NCBI GenBank assembly: GCA_032622095.1
Contig: CP136069.1
Span: forward strand, 188,963,122-189,027,121
Length of the DNA: 64,000 nt
Source: Siphonodentalium dalli
Lineage: Eukaryota; Mollusca; Scaphopoda; Gadilida; Siphonodentaliidae
Direction: 5' to 3'
Every line of letters starts with the position of its first letter. The first letter of the stretch is position 1. A model generated the notes under the pieces. That model made no database searches and was not told the DNA's origin. It was given only the letters and a program-made list of their open reading frames with translations. Position numbers and translations under genes: made by a program. This document shows positions 1-11,380 of the stretch, piece by piece.

Positions 1-1273
1 AGCGCAGACGGCGCTTCACTAATTTATACTACGACCTGGGGCTCGGCTATATTCACCTCAGAAATTGGGTGCATACTCAAATTACTAGGCCGATATTTGT
101 GTAACTGCTTCTTGGAAACAGACGAGAGTAAACCAATACCAGAATAAAATAATCTATTCACTCATGACATCGTATATATACCGATTAGTAGAGTTACAGT
201 TTACTGTACATATACACTTGCAGCTTGTATAATACACCTATATTTGAACCTTTTTATATTATCCATATTCATGTCAAGTAGTTACCCTGTCTAATGACTC
301 CTATTAATAATTTTGCAATAAAAGTTGGGACCTGACAACTCTCAACATTTTTCACTTTGGAAGAAGTGATCGGACTGCAGACTTACAATATATTATAAAG
401 TTGATAAGTACCTGCACCATTCAATTTCAAACAGTTAAATATTTACAGTTATCAATCCTAGACTAATCAGAGTAACTACTTGTCTGGATTACTATAATCA
501 AGCAATATAATAAGTTTTGTTTGTTTTGGTAAAATATACCAGTTTATGTTCTAGTCATACCTCTCGGGGTCCATTGTATGTAAAATGCATGCATTTGGTT
601 TCAATAAATCTATCTATCTATCCATCTATCTATGTAGTCATTATCTTTGGCATATGTCCCATCAAGCATGTTATATTTCGACAGAAATGTTAGGTGTAAT
701 CATTTGTCTGTACATTAGCTTCATCATATAATTTTTCAAGAGTTATGCCTCTTGGTTTGCACACACAAAACGATTCATTCTACCCATTTTTTTTAACTCA
801 AATTGACAATTTTCAACACAAAAACAGACGATGCCAGAGAATGTCAGTAAATAAGTTTCTTCTACCTGATAGAGTTATACTAGAGCTGAGAAATATTTGA
901 AATAGAAAAAAAGTTATCATATCAATTTAAGATGACATAATTCAGGGGAGAGAAATCGGGCTATTGTTTTTTGTGAACTTTCCTAGTTTTGTAAAATAAT
1001 CAAACATTCAAACCAGTATTAAATGTCACATTGAACACTATAGCTGGCTGCACTGGCTGTTATGCCCCCAAAATATTTTTCAGACAACCTGCATCCCGAT
1101 AAATCGTGTACTGCTGCAATATTCAACAGTTAGACATTGCTACGTCTGAATCAACACCAGTTGGAAATGTCCAACCGAATTATATTGAAATTCTGATAGT
1201 TTGAGTTTCAAACCAATAACTAATTTAAACTATGTCATTGTAGACTAAGAATCGAATAATTTTGGACTTACTG
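1..1273. other. Intergenic stretch, no gene recognised
   Basis: AT-rich DNA with stops in all frames and no long ORF. The only simple structure seen is the tetranucleotide run at 608-633. No RNA gene or recognisable element end was found. Confidence 0.6.
608..633. repeat. (ATCT)n microsatellite
   Basis: About six tandem copies of the tetranucleotide TATC with one T-to-C interruption are read directly. Confidence 0.85.
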
Positions 1274-1761
1274 TTAAAGGTACTCAATCCGATAAAACTC
1301 ATCTCAATTACTATTTCAATGGCTTCGGGGGTAAAATATATTTGATTCGAGTCGAGGAAGTCACCCATCAAAGCTCAGATTTGTTAGATATCGATTTTAG
1401 AAATCTATTATTTTTCATTATCGGGAATTCTTTCTGGCCCAGTACGTAGTCAAAATTACGTGATTATTACCGCTTGATTTTAGAGTTATCCATCCTTGTC
1501 TGTTTGAATAGAGTTTTGGTGTAATCATCTCGAGCAGGTTTCAAAATTGACGGCAATTATTAGTACTCATCTCGAGAAATTAACAAATTTCAAAAATCAA
1601 TATCTAATAACTCTGAGGTTTGTTTGATGGGTTCCTCGACTCGAATCAAATATTTGTTACCCCCAAAGCCAAAGAAATAGTAATATAGGACCCTCTGATC
1701 GGATTGTTGTTGTTGGAATCAGTTGAGATGGGGACCCTCCTTACGGATTGAGTACCTTTAA
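1274..1761. mobile_element. TTAA-flanked foldback MITE, family TTAA-A
   Basis: The element begins TTAAAGGTACTCAATCC and ends with the exact reverse complement. The inverted homology continues inwards: GATTCGAGTCGAGG near 1348 pairs with CCTCGACTCGAATC near 1635. There is no coding capacity. TTAA target duplications with AAAGG-type ends are known for Kolobok-like and some piggyBac-like transposons; assignment to Kolobok is inference. A second, left-truncated copy lies at 23596-24024. Confidence 0.75.
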
Positions 1762-2763
1762 ATTTTGTAATAAAATGGCCATCAGTTTGAACTTTCCAAC
1801 CTTAGTTCTGTTAGGTATTTTCCAACCAGTTTGAATGTTTGAGTATCCGGCGGAAAACAACAAATGTAAATGTTTTCCAGAGTTTAGTAAATTCTAAGTT
1901 AAAACATCATGTAGACATGAACCTTATCACGGCGTTGTGAGTTTTACTACTGGAGGAAAGGCAATCCATATGGATAATTTCACTGAGAACTTCACGTCAT
2001 TGGGGGTAAAAACCTCCAAACTAATCGAATCGAATCGAATCGAACCGAACCAAGGCTCTCTCTGTGGAAACCGGGACCACAACTAGCGGGTGTCTTTTTC
2101 AACATCTCCAACTTTAATGGCCAGCTGAACAGTAATACATGTGTATGTATATGTGTGTGGTCCCACATTGCGGGAATGCAAACAAAGTTGGGAATTTGGG
2201 CTGATTCAGGGGGATTGTATGTTCTACCTCTTTTGCCACTTCCATGACCATTTTACACGGCACGTGTGGGTCATCTATATATGTCCGTGCAAGTGAGAAC
2301 TCGTTGGCCTAGATCGTTAACATATGAGTGAGTATTTAGCTGTGCAATGCAGTGTTGCATGGAATTGCGATGGGCAATCCAAGAATCGAAATATAATCAA
2401 CAGTGACAGGGAAATGACGATGAATGACCTGGGCACCGGCCCAGGTTAATAATAGCACGGTGGCACGAAAGTTATACTCACAAATCAATGAAACGGACCA
2501 ATCGATATCACGCAATTTGGCCGATGAAAGCCATCTTACTCGCGAGTTCGTTTCGTCGTGGATCTTAGCTAATGTCCCGGATTGTCTTTTACAGCAATCA
2601 GCCACGATATCGATTGAGTTAATTCATCTTGTCTCAATTTGTGTCAGCTCAGCTTCCTTCGATATCAATCATAAATAGATGGCAATATGGAACGTCCCCC
2701 TTTTCATTAAGTTGGCGTTAATGAAAAACAGGATTTATGTCTGATAGAGAACAAGGTCATCGA
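1762..2763. other. Intergenic stretch, no gene recognised
   Basis: It holds a short pentanucleotide run (2022-2051). Two overlapping ORFs lie on opposite strands around 2336-2678, with no recognisable protein features; neither is supported as a gene. Confidence 0.5.
2022..2051. repeat. (CGAAT)n pentanucleotide repeat
   Basis: Four to five tandem TCGAA units are followed by two degenerate CGAAC units. Confidence 0.8.
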
Positions 2764-4527
2764 TGTTTCTGAATTCCATTTATCGCAGCTAAAATGGCTT
2801 CAACACATGTCAATTATATCATATTGGTTTGTTTGGCTTGAAAATAATCACTGCATGATTCCACGTGACGGCCACACTGTTATTGAGGTATAATGCCCAT
2901 ATATGAAATGTTTATATTATACGTAATATTAACATACACTAACGCATATGTTTCTGAATTCCATTAGTCGCATCCAAATTGGCTTCAACACATGTCAATT
3001 ATATCATGTTGGTTTGTTTGGCTTGGAAGTAGCCACTGCATGATTCCATGTGACGGCCACAATATTTCTGAGGCATAACGCCCATATATGAAATATAATA
3101 TTATACGAAATATTAACATACACTAACGCATATGTTTCTAACATATGCGTTAGTGTATGTTAATATTACGTATAATATTACATTTCATATATGGGCATTA
3201 TACCTCCATAATATTGTGGCCGTCACATGGAATTATGCAGTGGTTATTTTCAAGCCAAACAAACCAATATGATATATTTGACATGTGTTGAAGCCATTTT
3301 GGCTGCGACTAATGGAATTCAGAAACATATGCGTTAGTGTACGTTAATTGTATAATATTACATTTCATATATGGGCATTATGCCTCAATAATATTGTGGC
3401 CGTCACATGGATTCATGCAGTGGCTGTTTTCAAGCCTAACAAACCAACATGATATAATTTACATGCGTTGACGTCAATTTGGCTGCGACTAATGGAATTT
3501 AGAATCTAAATTCCATTAGTCGCAGCCAAATTGGCTTCAACACATGTCAATTATATCATGTTGGTTTGTTTGGCTTGAAAATAACCACTGCATGATTCCA
3601 TGTGACGGCCACAATATTATGGAGGTATAATGCTCATATATGAAATGTAATATTATACGTAATATTAACATACACTAACGCATATGTTTCTGAATTCCAT
3701 TAGTCGCATGTAAATTATATCATGTTGGTGTGTTAGGCTTGAAAACAGCCACTGCATGATTCCATGTGACTGCCACCATATTGAAGCATAACGCCCATAT
3801 GTGACCCACCATATCAAATCCAGTCGGAAGTCGGGATTTTTTTACCCTGTGCCAGTGCATTCTCTTATATATGCGAGTCGACCATAGGTCGCCTCGAATA
3901 TATAAGAGAATGCATTGGCCTAACAATTTTTTACAATTTTAATAATTTGTTCTTGTATTCTTTAACAATTTTATAATTTCACCCATACAGAGCCCCAGAC
4001 AAACATGAGCAGACGACATTCTTCTATGTGCTTCTATATATGTGTGGGGCTCCCTGCAGGGTAATGGATGTTTTTTTATTTTATGTCCTAAAAATTGTAA
4101 GAAACATTTATTTAAAAAACATGATAAAAAAATTGTTAAGCCAATGCATTCTTTTATATATGCGAGGCGACCTATGGTCGACTCGCATATATAAGAGAAT
4201 GCATTGGCACAGGGTAAAAAAAAATCCCGACTTCCGACTGGATTTGATATGGCGGGTCACATATGCCCATATTTAAATGTAATGCTATACAATTAATATT
4301 AAAACATAAAGTTTCTGAATTCCATTTATCGCAGCCAAACCTCAACGCATGTAAATTATATCAGGTTGGTTTGTTTGGCTTGAAAACAGCCACTGCATGG
4401 TTCCAGGTGACGGCCACTATAACGGTGAGGCATAATGCATATATTTTAAATGTAGTGCTATACAATTAACAATAACACGTATGTTTCTGAATTTCATTTA
4501 TCGCAACCAAAATGGTTTCGACGCATG
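2764..4527. repeat. ~182-bp repeat array with direct and inverted units
   Basis: Each unit runs from TTTCTGAATTCCATTAGTCGC through TGTTTGGCTTG and GACGGCCACA to ACGCATATG. Forward units lie at about 2766-2948, 2951-3137, 3506-3690 and 3690 onward. Inverted units lie at about 3138-3324 and 3326-3505, so the array contains tail-to-tail and head-to-head junctions. One unit is split by the element at 3800-4261, and a last unit with a partial copy follows to 4527. Copies differ by point changes and small gaps. ORFs inside it are repeat artefacts. Confidence 0.85.
3800..4261. mobile_element. Inverted-repeat DNA element (GTGACCC ends) carrying a double-hairpin core
   Basis: The terminal arms start TGTGACCCACCATATCAAAT and are mirrored at the right end by GATTTGATATGGCGGGTCAC plus A. 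Both sides are flanked by ATAT, so a TA target duplication is likely but the exact edge is ambiguous. The arms enclose a double-hairpin module (3845-4214), CCCTGTGCC to GGCACAGGG. The module has two oppositely oriented hairpins and a central GAGCCCC...GGGGCTC stem-loop (3990-4052). The element interrupts a unit of the 182-bp array. There is no coding capacity. Confidence 0.75.
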
Positions 4528-4551
4528 CCTATGACAACATGTCTCTTCTTG

Positions 4552-4960
4552 GGTTTGTGGTTGGTTTGGTTGGGGATGGGCTGGTTTGGTTTGGTTGGGG
4601 TGGTTTGGTTGGGGAGGGGGGGGGTTGTTTGTGGGTGGTTTGGTTGGGGAGGGTGTCGTTTGGTTGGAGTTGGTCTGGTAAGGTTGGGGAGGCGGTGGTT
4701 TGGCTGGAGGGTGGTTTGGCTGGAGGTGGTTTGGTTGGGGAGGGGTGGTTTGGTTGTGGTGGTTGGAGAAGGGTGGTTTGGTTGGGGAGGAGTGGTTTGG
4801 TTGGGAAGTGGGTGGTTTGGTTGGGGTGGTTTGGTTGGAGAATGGGTGGTTTGGTTGCGGGGCGGGTGGTTTGTTGGGGAGGGTGGTTTGGTTTGGGAGG
4901 GGGTTGGTTGGAGAGGTTTGGTTGGAGAGGATGCTTTTGTTAGGGGGTTAATTGGTTGGA
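4552..4960. repeat. G/T-rich minisatellite
   Basis: Degenerate repeats of GGTGGTTTGGTTGGGGA with almost no A or C on the plus strand give extreme strand asymmetry and many GG/GGG/GGGG runs. The complementary strand reads as a Pro/Thr/Asn/Gln low-complexity ORF (4494-4994) and the plus strand as a Gly/Trp/Val ORF. Both are consequences of composition. G-quadruplex formation is plausible but untested. Confidence 0.85.
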
Positions 4961-5583
4961 GGGGTTTTACGAGGTTTGTGTCACTCAGATTCAATCCATT
5001 GTGCCATTTCTACACAATTTTATGTATATATTTTGATATCTGGAACTGCCGGCCGGTGTGTGACACAAGCTATATAGCCATATTATGAACTATTTGTAGC
5101 TCCAACCCGCCATGTAGCTCTAATGCAACATTAATTATACAGGCGAGAGAGAAAAAATCCGATAATAAGGCTGGAACCAAAGATAATTGAACAATTACTA
5201 AACTCGTGGTACATGTAGGGACATTCAATGCTGACAAAAGACTTGCGTAAGTGATGGAAAATATTGCGCCTGAACGGAAAACATCCCGTATATCGCATGG
5301 GGACATAAAGAGCGTGCGTTTGTAGTTATTATAAGGTAGGAATAAAGAGCGCTTGATCCACTGACGTGCGGAGAGTGTACTTATTACATTTATGATTCCC
5401 GAGCGGGTACCTGGTATTATGGTCGCTTCTGTTATATCCCGATCAAAATATGTCAATTAACTACTTTTACACGAACGTTATAATTATAATATGCAGCGGA
5501 AATACTTACTGAACTTATTGAAATTATTAACGTGTGTTTTTCTTCAGTGTGCATGTGACAATAAAGAGCTTCCTTGAAATATG
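4961..5583. other. Intergenic stretch with AATAAAGAGCG motifs
   Basis: No gene is recognised. The ten-base motif ATAAAGAGCG occurs at 5305 and 5342, and a variant at 5571. The same motif is internal to the TTAA-B family. A minus-strand ORF at 5070-5456 has no recognisable features. Confidence 0.5.
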
Positions 5584-7516
5584 CCAACCCTTGCTATACT
5601 AAATACTCATTGACGAGTAATTCCCTTAAAGACACGGTTGGCCTTGGCGGTGGGTATCCTGTGAAAATATCTCCACCAGTCAAAAACCGCCACAAACAGA
5701 AAGAACATCAAAATGTAGATAGACTTTGTCCGTATACAAATTAGAAATATCACATAAACAGTATGTTATGGTCATATGTTTGACCATTGCTATGTAAACA
5801 AAAGCATAAAAAGTAACTTTTCTGGTGTTTGTTTATATTATGATGGTAAACATAAAGAGCGTTCTTTGTTGGTGAATACCTGATATGGAACTAATAAAGA
5901 GCGTTTGTGCCATTTGTGTGTGATTAGCTAGTAGCATTGTGCTGTCTTCTGTAACACAATCAGGCTCTTGCTTAGGTAAAATTTAGTAGGTCTTTATGAT
6001 AACATGCTGTTTACGCGATGGTCATGGTGTATATGAACGAAACTGTATGCGTTTTAATGTTTTTCTGTTTACGGTGTTTGGAACAAATATGAATATTTTC
6101 GACAATTAAGGCCCCACGTGACTTTAAGAAACGTTCAGATAATAAGTTTAACCCTTGCTATACTAAATACTCATTGACGAGTAATTCCCTTAAGAAACGT
6201 TCAGATAATAAGTTTAACCCTTCCTATACTAAATACTCATTGACGAGTAATTCCCTTAAGAAACGTTCAGATAATAAGTTTAACCCTTGCTATACTAAAT
6301 ACTCATTGACGAGTAATTCCCTTAAGAAACGTTCAGATAATAAGTTTAACCCTTGCTATACTAAATACTCATTGACGAGTAATTCCCTTAAGAAACGTTC
6401 AGATAATAAGTTTAACCCTTCCTATACTAAATACTCATTGACGAGTAATTCCCTTAAGAAACGTTCAGATAATAAGTTTAACCCTTGCTATACTAAATAC
6501 TCATTGACGAGTAATTCCCTTAAGAAACGTTCAGATAATAAGTTTAACCCTTGCTATACTAAATACTCGTTGGCGAGTAATTCCCTTAAGAAACGTTCAG
6601 ATAATAAGTTTAACCCTTTCTATACTAAATACTCATTGACGGGTAATTCCCTTAAGAAACGTTCAGATAATAAGTTTAACCCTTCCTATACTAAATACTC
6701 ATTGACGAGTAACTCCCTTAAGAAACGTTCAGATAATAAGTTTAACCCTTGCTATACTTAATACTCATTGACGAGTAATTCCCTTAAGAAACGTTCAGAT
6801 AATAAGTTTAACCCTTGCTATACTATATACTCATTGACGAGTAATTCCCTTAAGAAACGTTCAGATAATAAGTTTAACCCTTGCTATACTAAATACTCAT
6901 TGACGAGTAATTCCCTTAAGAAACGTTCAGATAATACGTTTAACCCTTGCTATACTAAATACTCATTGACGAGTAATTCCCTTAAGAAACGTTCAGATAA
7001 TAAGTTTAACCCTTGCTATACTAAATACTCATTGACGAGTAATTCCCGTAAGAAACGTTCAGATAATAAGTTTAACCCTTGCTATACAATATACTCATTG
7101 ACGAGTAATTCCATTAAGAAACGTTCAGATAATAAGTTTAACCCTTGCTATACTAAATACTCGTTGACGAGTAATTCCCTTAAGAAACGTTCAGATAATT
7201 TTAACCCTTGCTATACTATATACTCATTGACGAGTAATTCCCTTAAGAAACGTTCAGATAATAAGTTTAACCCTTGCTATACTATATACTCATTGACGAG
7301 TAATTCCATTAAGAAACGGTCAGATAATAAGTTTAACCCTTTCTATACTATATACTCATTGACGAGTAATTCCCTTAAGAAACGTTCAGATAATAAGTTT
7401 AACCCTTTCTATACAATATACTCATTGACGAGTAATTCCCTTAAGAAACGTTCAGATAATAAGTTTAACCCTTTCTATACTATATACTCATTGACGAGTA
7501 ATTCCCTTAGAAAATG
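5584..7516. repeat. 66-bp satellite, about 21 units
   Basis: The 66-bp unit runs from TTAAGAAACGTTCAGATAAT through TTTAACCCTTGCTATACT to CATTGACGAGTAATTCCC. One partial unit at 5584-5625 is separated from the main array (6124 onward) by a TTAA element. Because 66 is a multiple of 3, one plus-strand frame stays open as a 22-residue repeat (SLTSNSLKKRSDNKFNPCYT plus KY) for two blocks, 6174-6761 and 6768-7568, broken by a single TAA. One unit has a 3-base deletion near 7197. No ATG occurs in that frame; the blocks open at TTG. I do not call a gene. Confidence 0.9.
5626..6127. mobile_element. TTAA-flanked element, family TTAA-B
   Basis: The element runs from TTAAAGACACGGTTGGCC to CCCCACGTGACTTTAA and is inserted in a unit of the 66-bp satellite. 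The flanks CATTGACGAGTAATTCCC and GAAACGTTCAG are adjacent across a single TTAA in every other satellite unit. The insertion and its TTAA target duplication are therefore directly demonstrated. The interior has GGCGGTGGGTATC / CACCAGTCAAAAACCGCC inverted pieces and two AATAAAGAGCG-type motifs, with no ORF. Other copies lie at 26371-26903 and 37387-37888, with a fragment at 40349-40508. Confidence 0.85.
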
Positions 7517-7588
7517 TTTAGATAATAAGTTCAACAAACGGTCGTTTGTTACACTTACTATAATCTAAACCCCCCCTCCCCAATGGGT

Positions 7589-8106
7589 TAGATCATGCCA
7601 TGACTATCTACTCTGGCTACCACACGTAGAGACCATATTCCACAAGTACAAAACCTGGGAACTTTTTGATGTTTTGACAGGGAACCTTATATAATCGAAA
7701 AAATAACAAAGGGAATATATTTCTTTGTTATCATCTCTTTCGTAATAATGTACTTCACTGTAGGTGAAGGTCCCAACTCGAAATTTCACGATTTAAATGA
7801 CTTGGTGAGAGATTTTTTTTTTGCGTTTCTTTCAATTATGGAACTTTTCCTGGGTAATTAATTCAATGTTTATTGTGATATCTGCTCACAAAAGTCACAG
7901 AAAAACATGCAAGTTCGAGTTGGGACCTTCACATATAGTGAAGTACACTATTAAGGAACAGATAATCACTAAGAAATATATTCCCCGTGTTATATTTTTT
8001 AAATTATAAGGTTCCCTGTCAAAACTTCAAGAAGTTCCCAGGTTTGTACTGGTGGAATATGATCTCCACGGGCGGTAGACATAGTAGAGATTCATGGCAT
8101 GATCTA
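7589..8106. mobile_element. Long foldback element, TAGATCATG family, copy 1
   Basis: This 518-bp near-complete palindrome starts TAGATCATGCCATGACTATC and ends ATTCATGGCATGATCTA. Inner matching pairs include GGTCCCAACTCG/CGAGTTGGGACC and AGGGAACCTTATA/TATAAGGTTCCCT. It is non-coding; ORFs inside are the two arms. No clear target duplication was found for this copy, but copy 56650-57166 has a 9-bp duplication. Mutator-like is possible on that basis. Confidence 0.75.
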
Positions 8107-8769
8107 CCACACCGTATGCATTCTTCTAGACCTGTATTATCTTTTCGTCTGTCACTCGTCTGTTTGTATTGCCTGAACATCTCTCCAAATGAATAATAAT
8201 ACTACGCTTTTTAACTGAATCGCAAATTCCATACAGTATATAATGGGATAACTTAATTCATTTCAAGCATTCTAATTGGTGGATATATACGCCAGAGTTT
8301 CTATAGCATCGTTACATGCAAGGCCCCACATATACATATTATAAAATATCTCCATCAGCTTATACCTACTTGATCAAAAGAAACGCACAACTATCAAAGC
8401 GAACACAATGTAGGCTTAAATGTATTCCAGGAGATCAAGTGACTTTTAAAGTAAGCCAGGAATATAACGGAAAGGCAACCATGCATATAAATCAACTGGA
8501 ACCCAATACCGCTGATTTGACGATTTGTAGCGTGTTGCTTCAAGTGTAAAATTACTCACTTTTCACTTAAATGACGCGATTCGTCTGGATTCGTGGGGAA
8601 ATATAAAATGAACGCAGACTCCAGTTGTGTGATATGGGCAATAGAATAGCGTTCTATTATTCATGGCCTGGGACGACGCGCGACTTGTCAAGTATTGACT
8701 GAATTTATCATTTGCTCACGCAGTATTGAGTTATTCCTCCTGCGCCTGTATCGTGTGCTCGTATTTATC
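8107..8769. other. Intergenic stretch, one unclassified short ORF
   Basis: A 77-residue plus-strand ORF (8316-8549) includes a compositionally protein-like segment CIPGDQVTFKVSQEYNGKAT. I do not recognise a family with confidence, and no splice or promoter context decides it. The rest shows nothing clear. Confidence 0.3.
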
Positions 8770-8810
8770 AAGATCATGCCATGAATCTCTACTCTAGCTA
8801 ACGCCTCCAT

Positions 8811-9421
8811 AAATCTGATATTTATTTAGCGGTATAGTCTGGTATAGTGTGGATATATACTAGATCATGCCATGAATATCTACTATGGCTAACGCCCGAA
8901 GAGATCATATTCCACCAGTACAAAACCTGGTAGTATTGACAGGGAACCTTATACAATCGAAAAAATAACAAAGGGAATATATTTATGTGTTATTATCTCT
9001 TTCTTAGTAATGTAATTCACTGTAGGTAAAGGTCCCAACTCGAAATTTCACGATTAAAGTGACTTTGTGAGCAATTTTGCTTTGCGTTTCTTACAATTAT
9101 GGAATTTTTCCTGGGCAATTAGTTGACAGTTTATTGCGATATCGGCTCTCAAAAGTCACAAAAAAAACCATGCAATTTCGAGTTGGGACATTCAAATATA
9201 GTGAAGTACCCTATTAAGGAACAGATAATCATTAAGAAATATATGATCCCCCGCGTTATTTTTTCGATTTTATAAGGTTCCCTGTCATAACTTCAAAAAG
9301 TTCCCAGGTTTTGTTCTGGTGGAATATGATCTATACGGGCGTTAGCCATAGTAGAGATTCATGGCATGATCTAGTATATATCCACACTATACCGTTAAAT
9401 AAATATCAGATTTATGGAGGC
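8811..9421. mobile_element. Long foldback element, TAGATCATG family, copy 2 within a larger palindrome
   Basis: The 513-bp palindrome 8861-9373 (TAGATCATGCCATG ... CATGGCATGATCTA) sits exactly in the middle of a further pair of inverted arms. The left arm, 8811-8860, starts CCTCCATAAATCTGATATTT; the right arm, 9374-9421, ends with its near complement. A separate terminal fragment of the same family occurs just outside at about 8771-8803. This implies either nested insertion or a longer family variant. It is non-coding. Confidence 0.7.
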
Positions 9422-9625
9422 ATTGGCTCAGTACGAGTGTTCATTACTTCAGTGAACGTGAACAAATTCTCATTTCTTAGACCAACAGATGTAAGTTATG
9501 TCATAAATGATTGCCAGAGCAAAAATGAAACCACTGTCAAATTAGTTTTTGTATGATGGTGTACACGTGTACGTGGAGGCCTTCCATGGAACCGTACACC
9601 TATAATATTTAAGCCTTTCATGACG

Positions 9626-9800
9626 GGGGGGGGGTGCACTGGTGCAGCTTTAAATATAATGTGTCAGTCATTCTCTTATGCGAGTCTCCCATCATAGAAT
9701 GCACTGGCTTACAAGGTCAAGGTAAATATTGTTAGATCAATGTATGCTCTTATATATGCGAGTCTACCATAGGGAGTCTCGCATATATAAAACAAGTATT
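9626..9800. repeat. G-run and degraded hairpin-family remnants
   Basis: A run of nine or more G residues is followed by degraded pieces of the hairpin module. TCTCTTATGCGAGTC lies near 9684, and a fuller hairpin with TCTTATATATGCGAGTCTACC and GTCTCGCATATATAA lies at about 9741-9795. No gene is present. Confidence 0.55.
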
Positions 9801-9877
9801 AAATACACAAAACGTGTGTTTTTTGATATGACACGAGTGTTAGCGCGGATGGGTTGAACGAGAGGCACAGCCTCGAG

Positions 9878-9878
<1 letters not shown>

Positions 9879-9913
<35 letters not shown>
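9879..9913. repeat. (TA)n microsatellite
   Basis: An uninterrupted TA dinucleotide run of about 35 bp. Confidence 0.95.
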
Positions 9914-9915
<2 letters not shown>

Positions 9916-10282
9916 TTCAATGATGACACAAGTGTCGTATCAACAAACCTATTAACACCGTCCTACAATATTTGCATTAAAAAATAAAGGCTTACACTGT
10001 TTATTTAGGCACATACAGGTCTTGTTTTGTTTTTCATGTGTTCTGGTGCTTTTATTTTATAGTTCCGTTTTCGTGGTTGAGACGAACGTAATGTACGTCA
10101 TTTGACGTCAACGAGATGCACACGGAACGGATTTGTAACTAAAATGCACTCAGAGAGATGCCAACGTGCGCAAAAATGTAATAAAAAAAATAATTTCACG
10201 GTATTTTACTTAATTTATTTAATTTAATTTAATTTAATGTTAGCAAAAAAAGACAATTACGATCTTCAATAATTTTATTTAG
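9914..10282. other. Intergenic stretch, no gene recognised
   Basis: AT-rich, with an AATTT pentamer run at about 10206-10240. Nothing else is supported. Confidence 0.5.
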
Positions 10283-10432
10283 GGGATAACAGTGTGGTGT
10301 TTTGTGATTTCGGAAAGGTACATGGCGAATATACTGTGGCAAATTTAGTTAATGGGCGACGGCGGAGCCGGAACCCATTAACGGGTATTTGCCACAGTAT
10401 ACCTTTCAGAAATCACACCACACTGTTATCCC
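10283..10432. mobile_element. 150-bp palindromic MITE
   Basis: The arms GGGATAACAGTGTGGTGTTT and AACACCACACTGTTATCCC (the right arm has small mismatches) enclose further pairing (TACTGTGGCAAAT/ATTTGCCACAGTA and AATGGG/CCCATT) around a GC-rich apex GACGGCGGAGCCGG. A similar arm without partner occurs at about 10862-10905. It has no ORF. Confidence 0.7.
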
Positions 10433-11380
10433 ATTCTAATGCTCTTCGAACTTAAAAAATGTTATTTACACAAACAAATGGCTCGTAATTATCAACGAAA
10501 TGTGCGGCCATAGAAAACACTCAGCCAATTCACGACTTTTTATTTTAAATTTAATGCGCTAGATAAAATATAGTCCCCAATTACCACCACTCTTATCGTT
10601 AAACATACTGATAAACATGAAAAATTGCCACCTCAAATAGAAATAAATATGCACAACAATTAGTTTCTGCATGTAGCCATGTACCTGATGTCTTTTTCAG
10701 ATGTTTACCCCTTACAAATTGCGGTTTTGATTTTACCGCGATCTTGAAGTTGAGTTGAAACAATGGTAAATTGTTTACTCAATGCGATGTATTTCACGCC
10801 GTGTCTGTCGCGGTTTCATGTCTAGAAATTTGATCAAATGATATCGAAACACTGACATTGGTGGGGTATAACGTTGTGGTGTTTTGTATTTTCTGAAAGT
10901 ACATGTATACAGGGCGAATGTACTGACTGTCAATTTTCGACAAAAGCCACATCGCTGGTTTGTTTATATAGCAACGAGCTAGTAACGGAAGTCAGTGCCA
11001 AGGGCGTCAACTCTATAATCTACTCCGTAACGTTGCCGGCATGTACTGCGTAAGGGTGACGTCATGGAGTGAAATCGGTAGGGTTACACCAACCTACGAA
11101 TCTGACTGATCGCCATACTGTTGCGCGAGCGCACGTAATAATGCACTGGCTTACAAGGTCAAGGTAGATATTGTTAGACCATTCTATATAGGAGATTCGC
11201 ATATATAAGAGCATGCTTTGGCTCAAGGTTTTTGCAAAATTTCAGGAAGCTCCAGCCATGCTTCTCCAGTGAGCGCGAACAATCATAATTCTTTTATCGA
11301 AAAGGCCTTGTATTGATCGGTATGAATTGTCTCTCAACTCAGATCGATCAACCTTGATAATCGATTCCGGCGTTCGCCCA
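10433..11380. other. Intergenic stretch with hairpin remnants
   Basis: No gene is recognised. A degraded hairpin-module copy lies near 11150-11225, followed by CAAAATTTCAGGAAGCTCCA, a flank also seen at 26185 and 31382. From 11300 the sequence is paralogous to 12445-12530. Confidence 0.5.

Noticed and set aside
4494-5088. Pro-rich (minus) and Gly/Trp-rich (plus) ORFs of 143-187 residues
   Set aside because: They are translations of the G/T minisatellite; composition alone explains their openness on both strands.
6124-7516. CRISPR-like array
   Set aside because: Units are directly adjacent with no unique spacers, and the window is eukaryotic.
6174-7568. Two repeat-protein ORFs of 195 and 266 residues
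   Set aside because: Satellite translation starting at TTG with no ATG in frame and an internal stop; kept only as a finding.
8316-8549. 77-residue ORF with a segment vaguely like a cold-shock-type strand pattern
   Set aside because: Too short, no diagnostic motif, no splice evidence.
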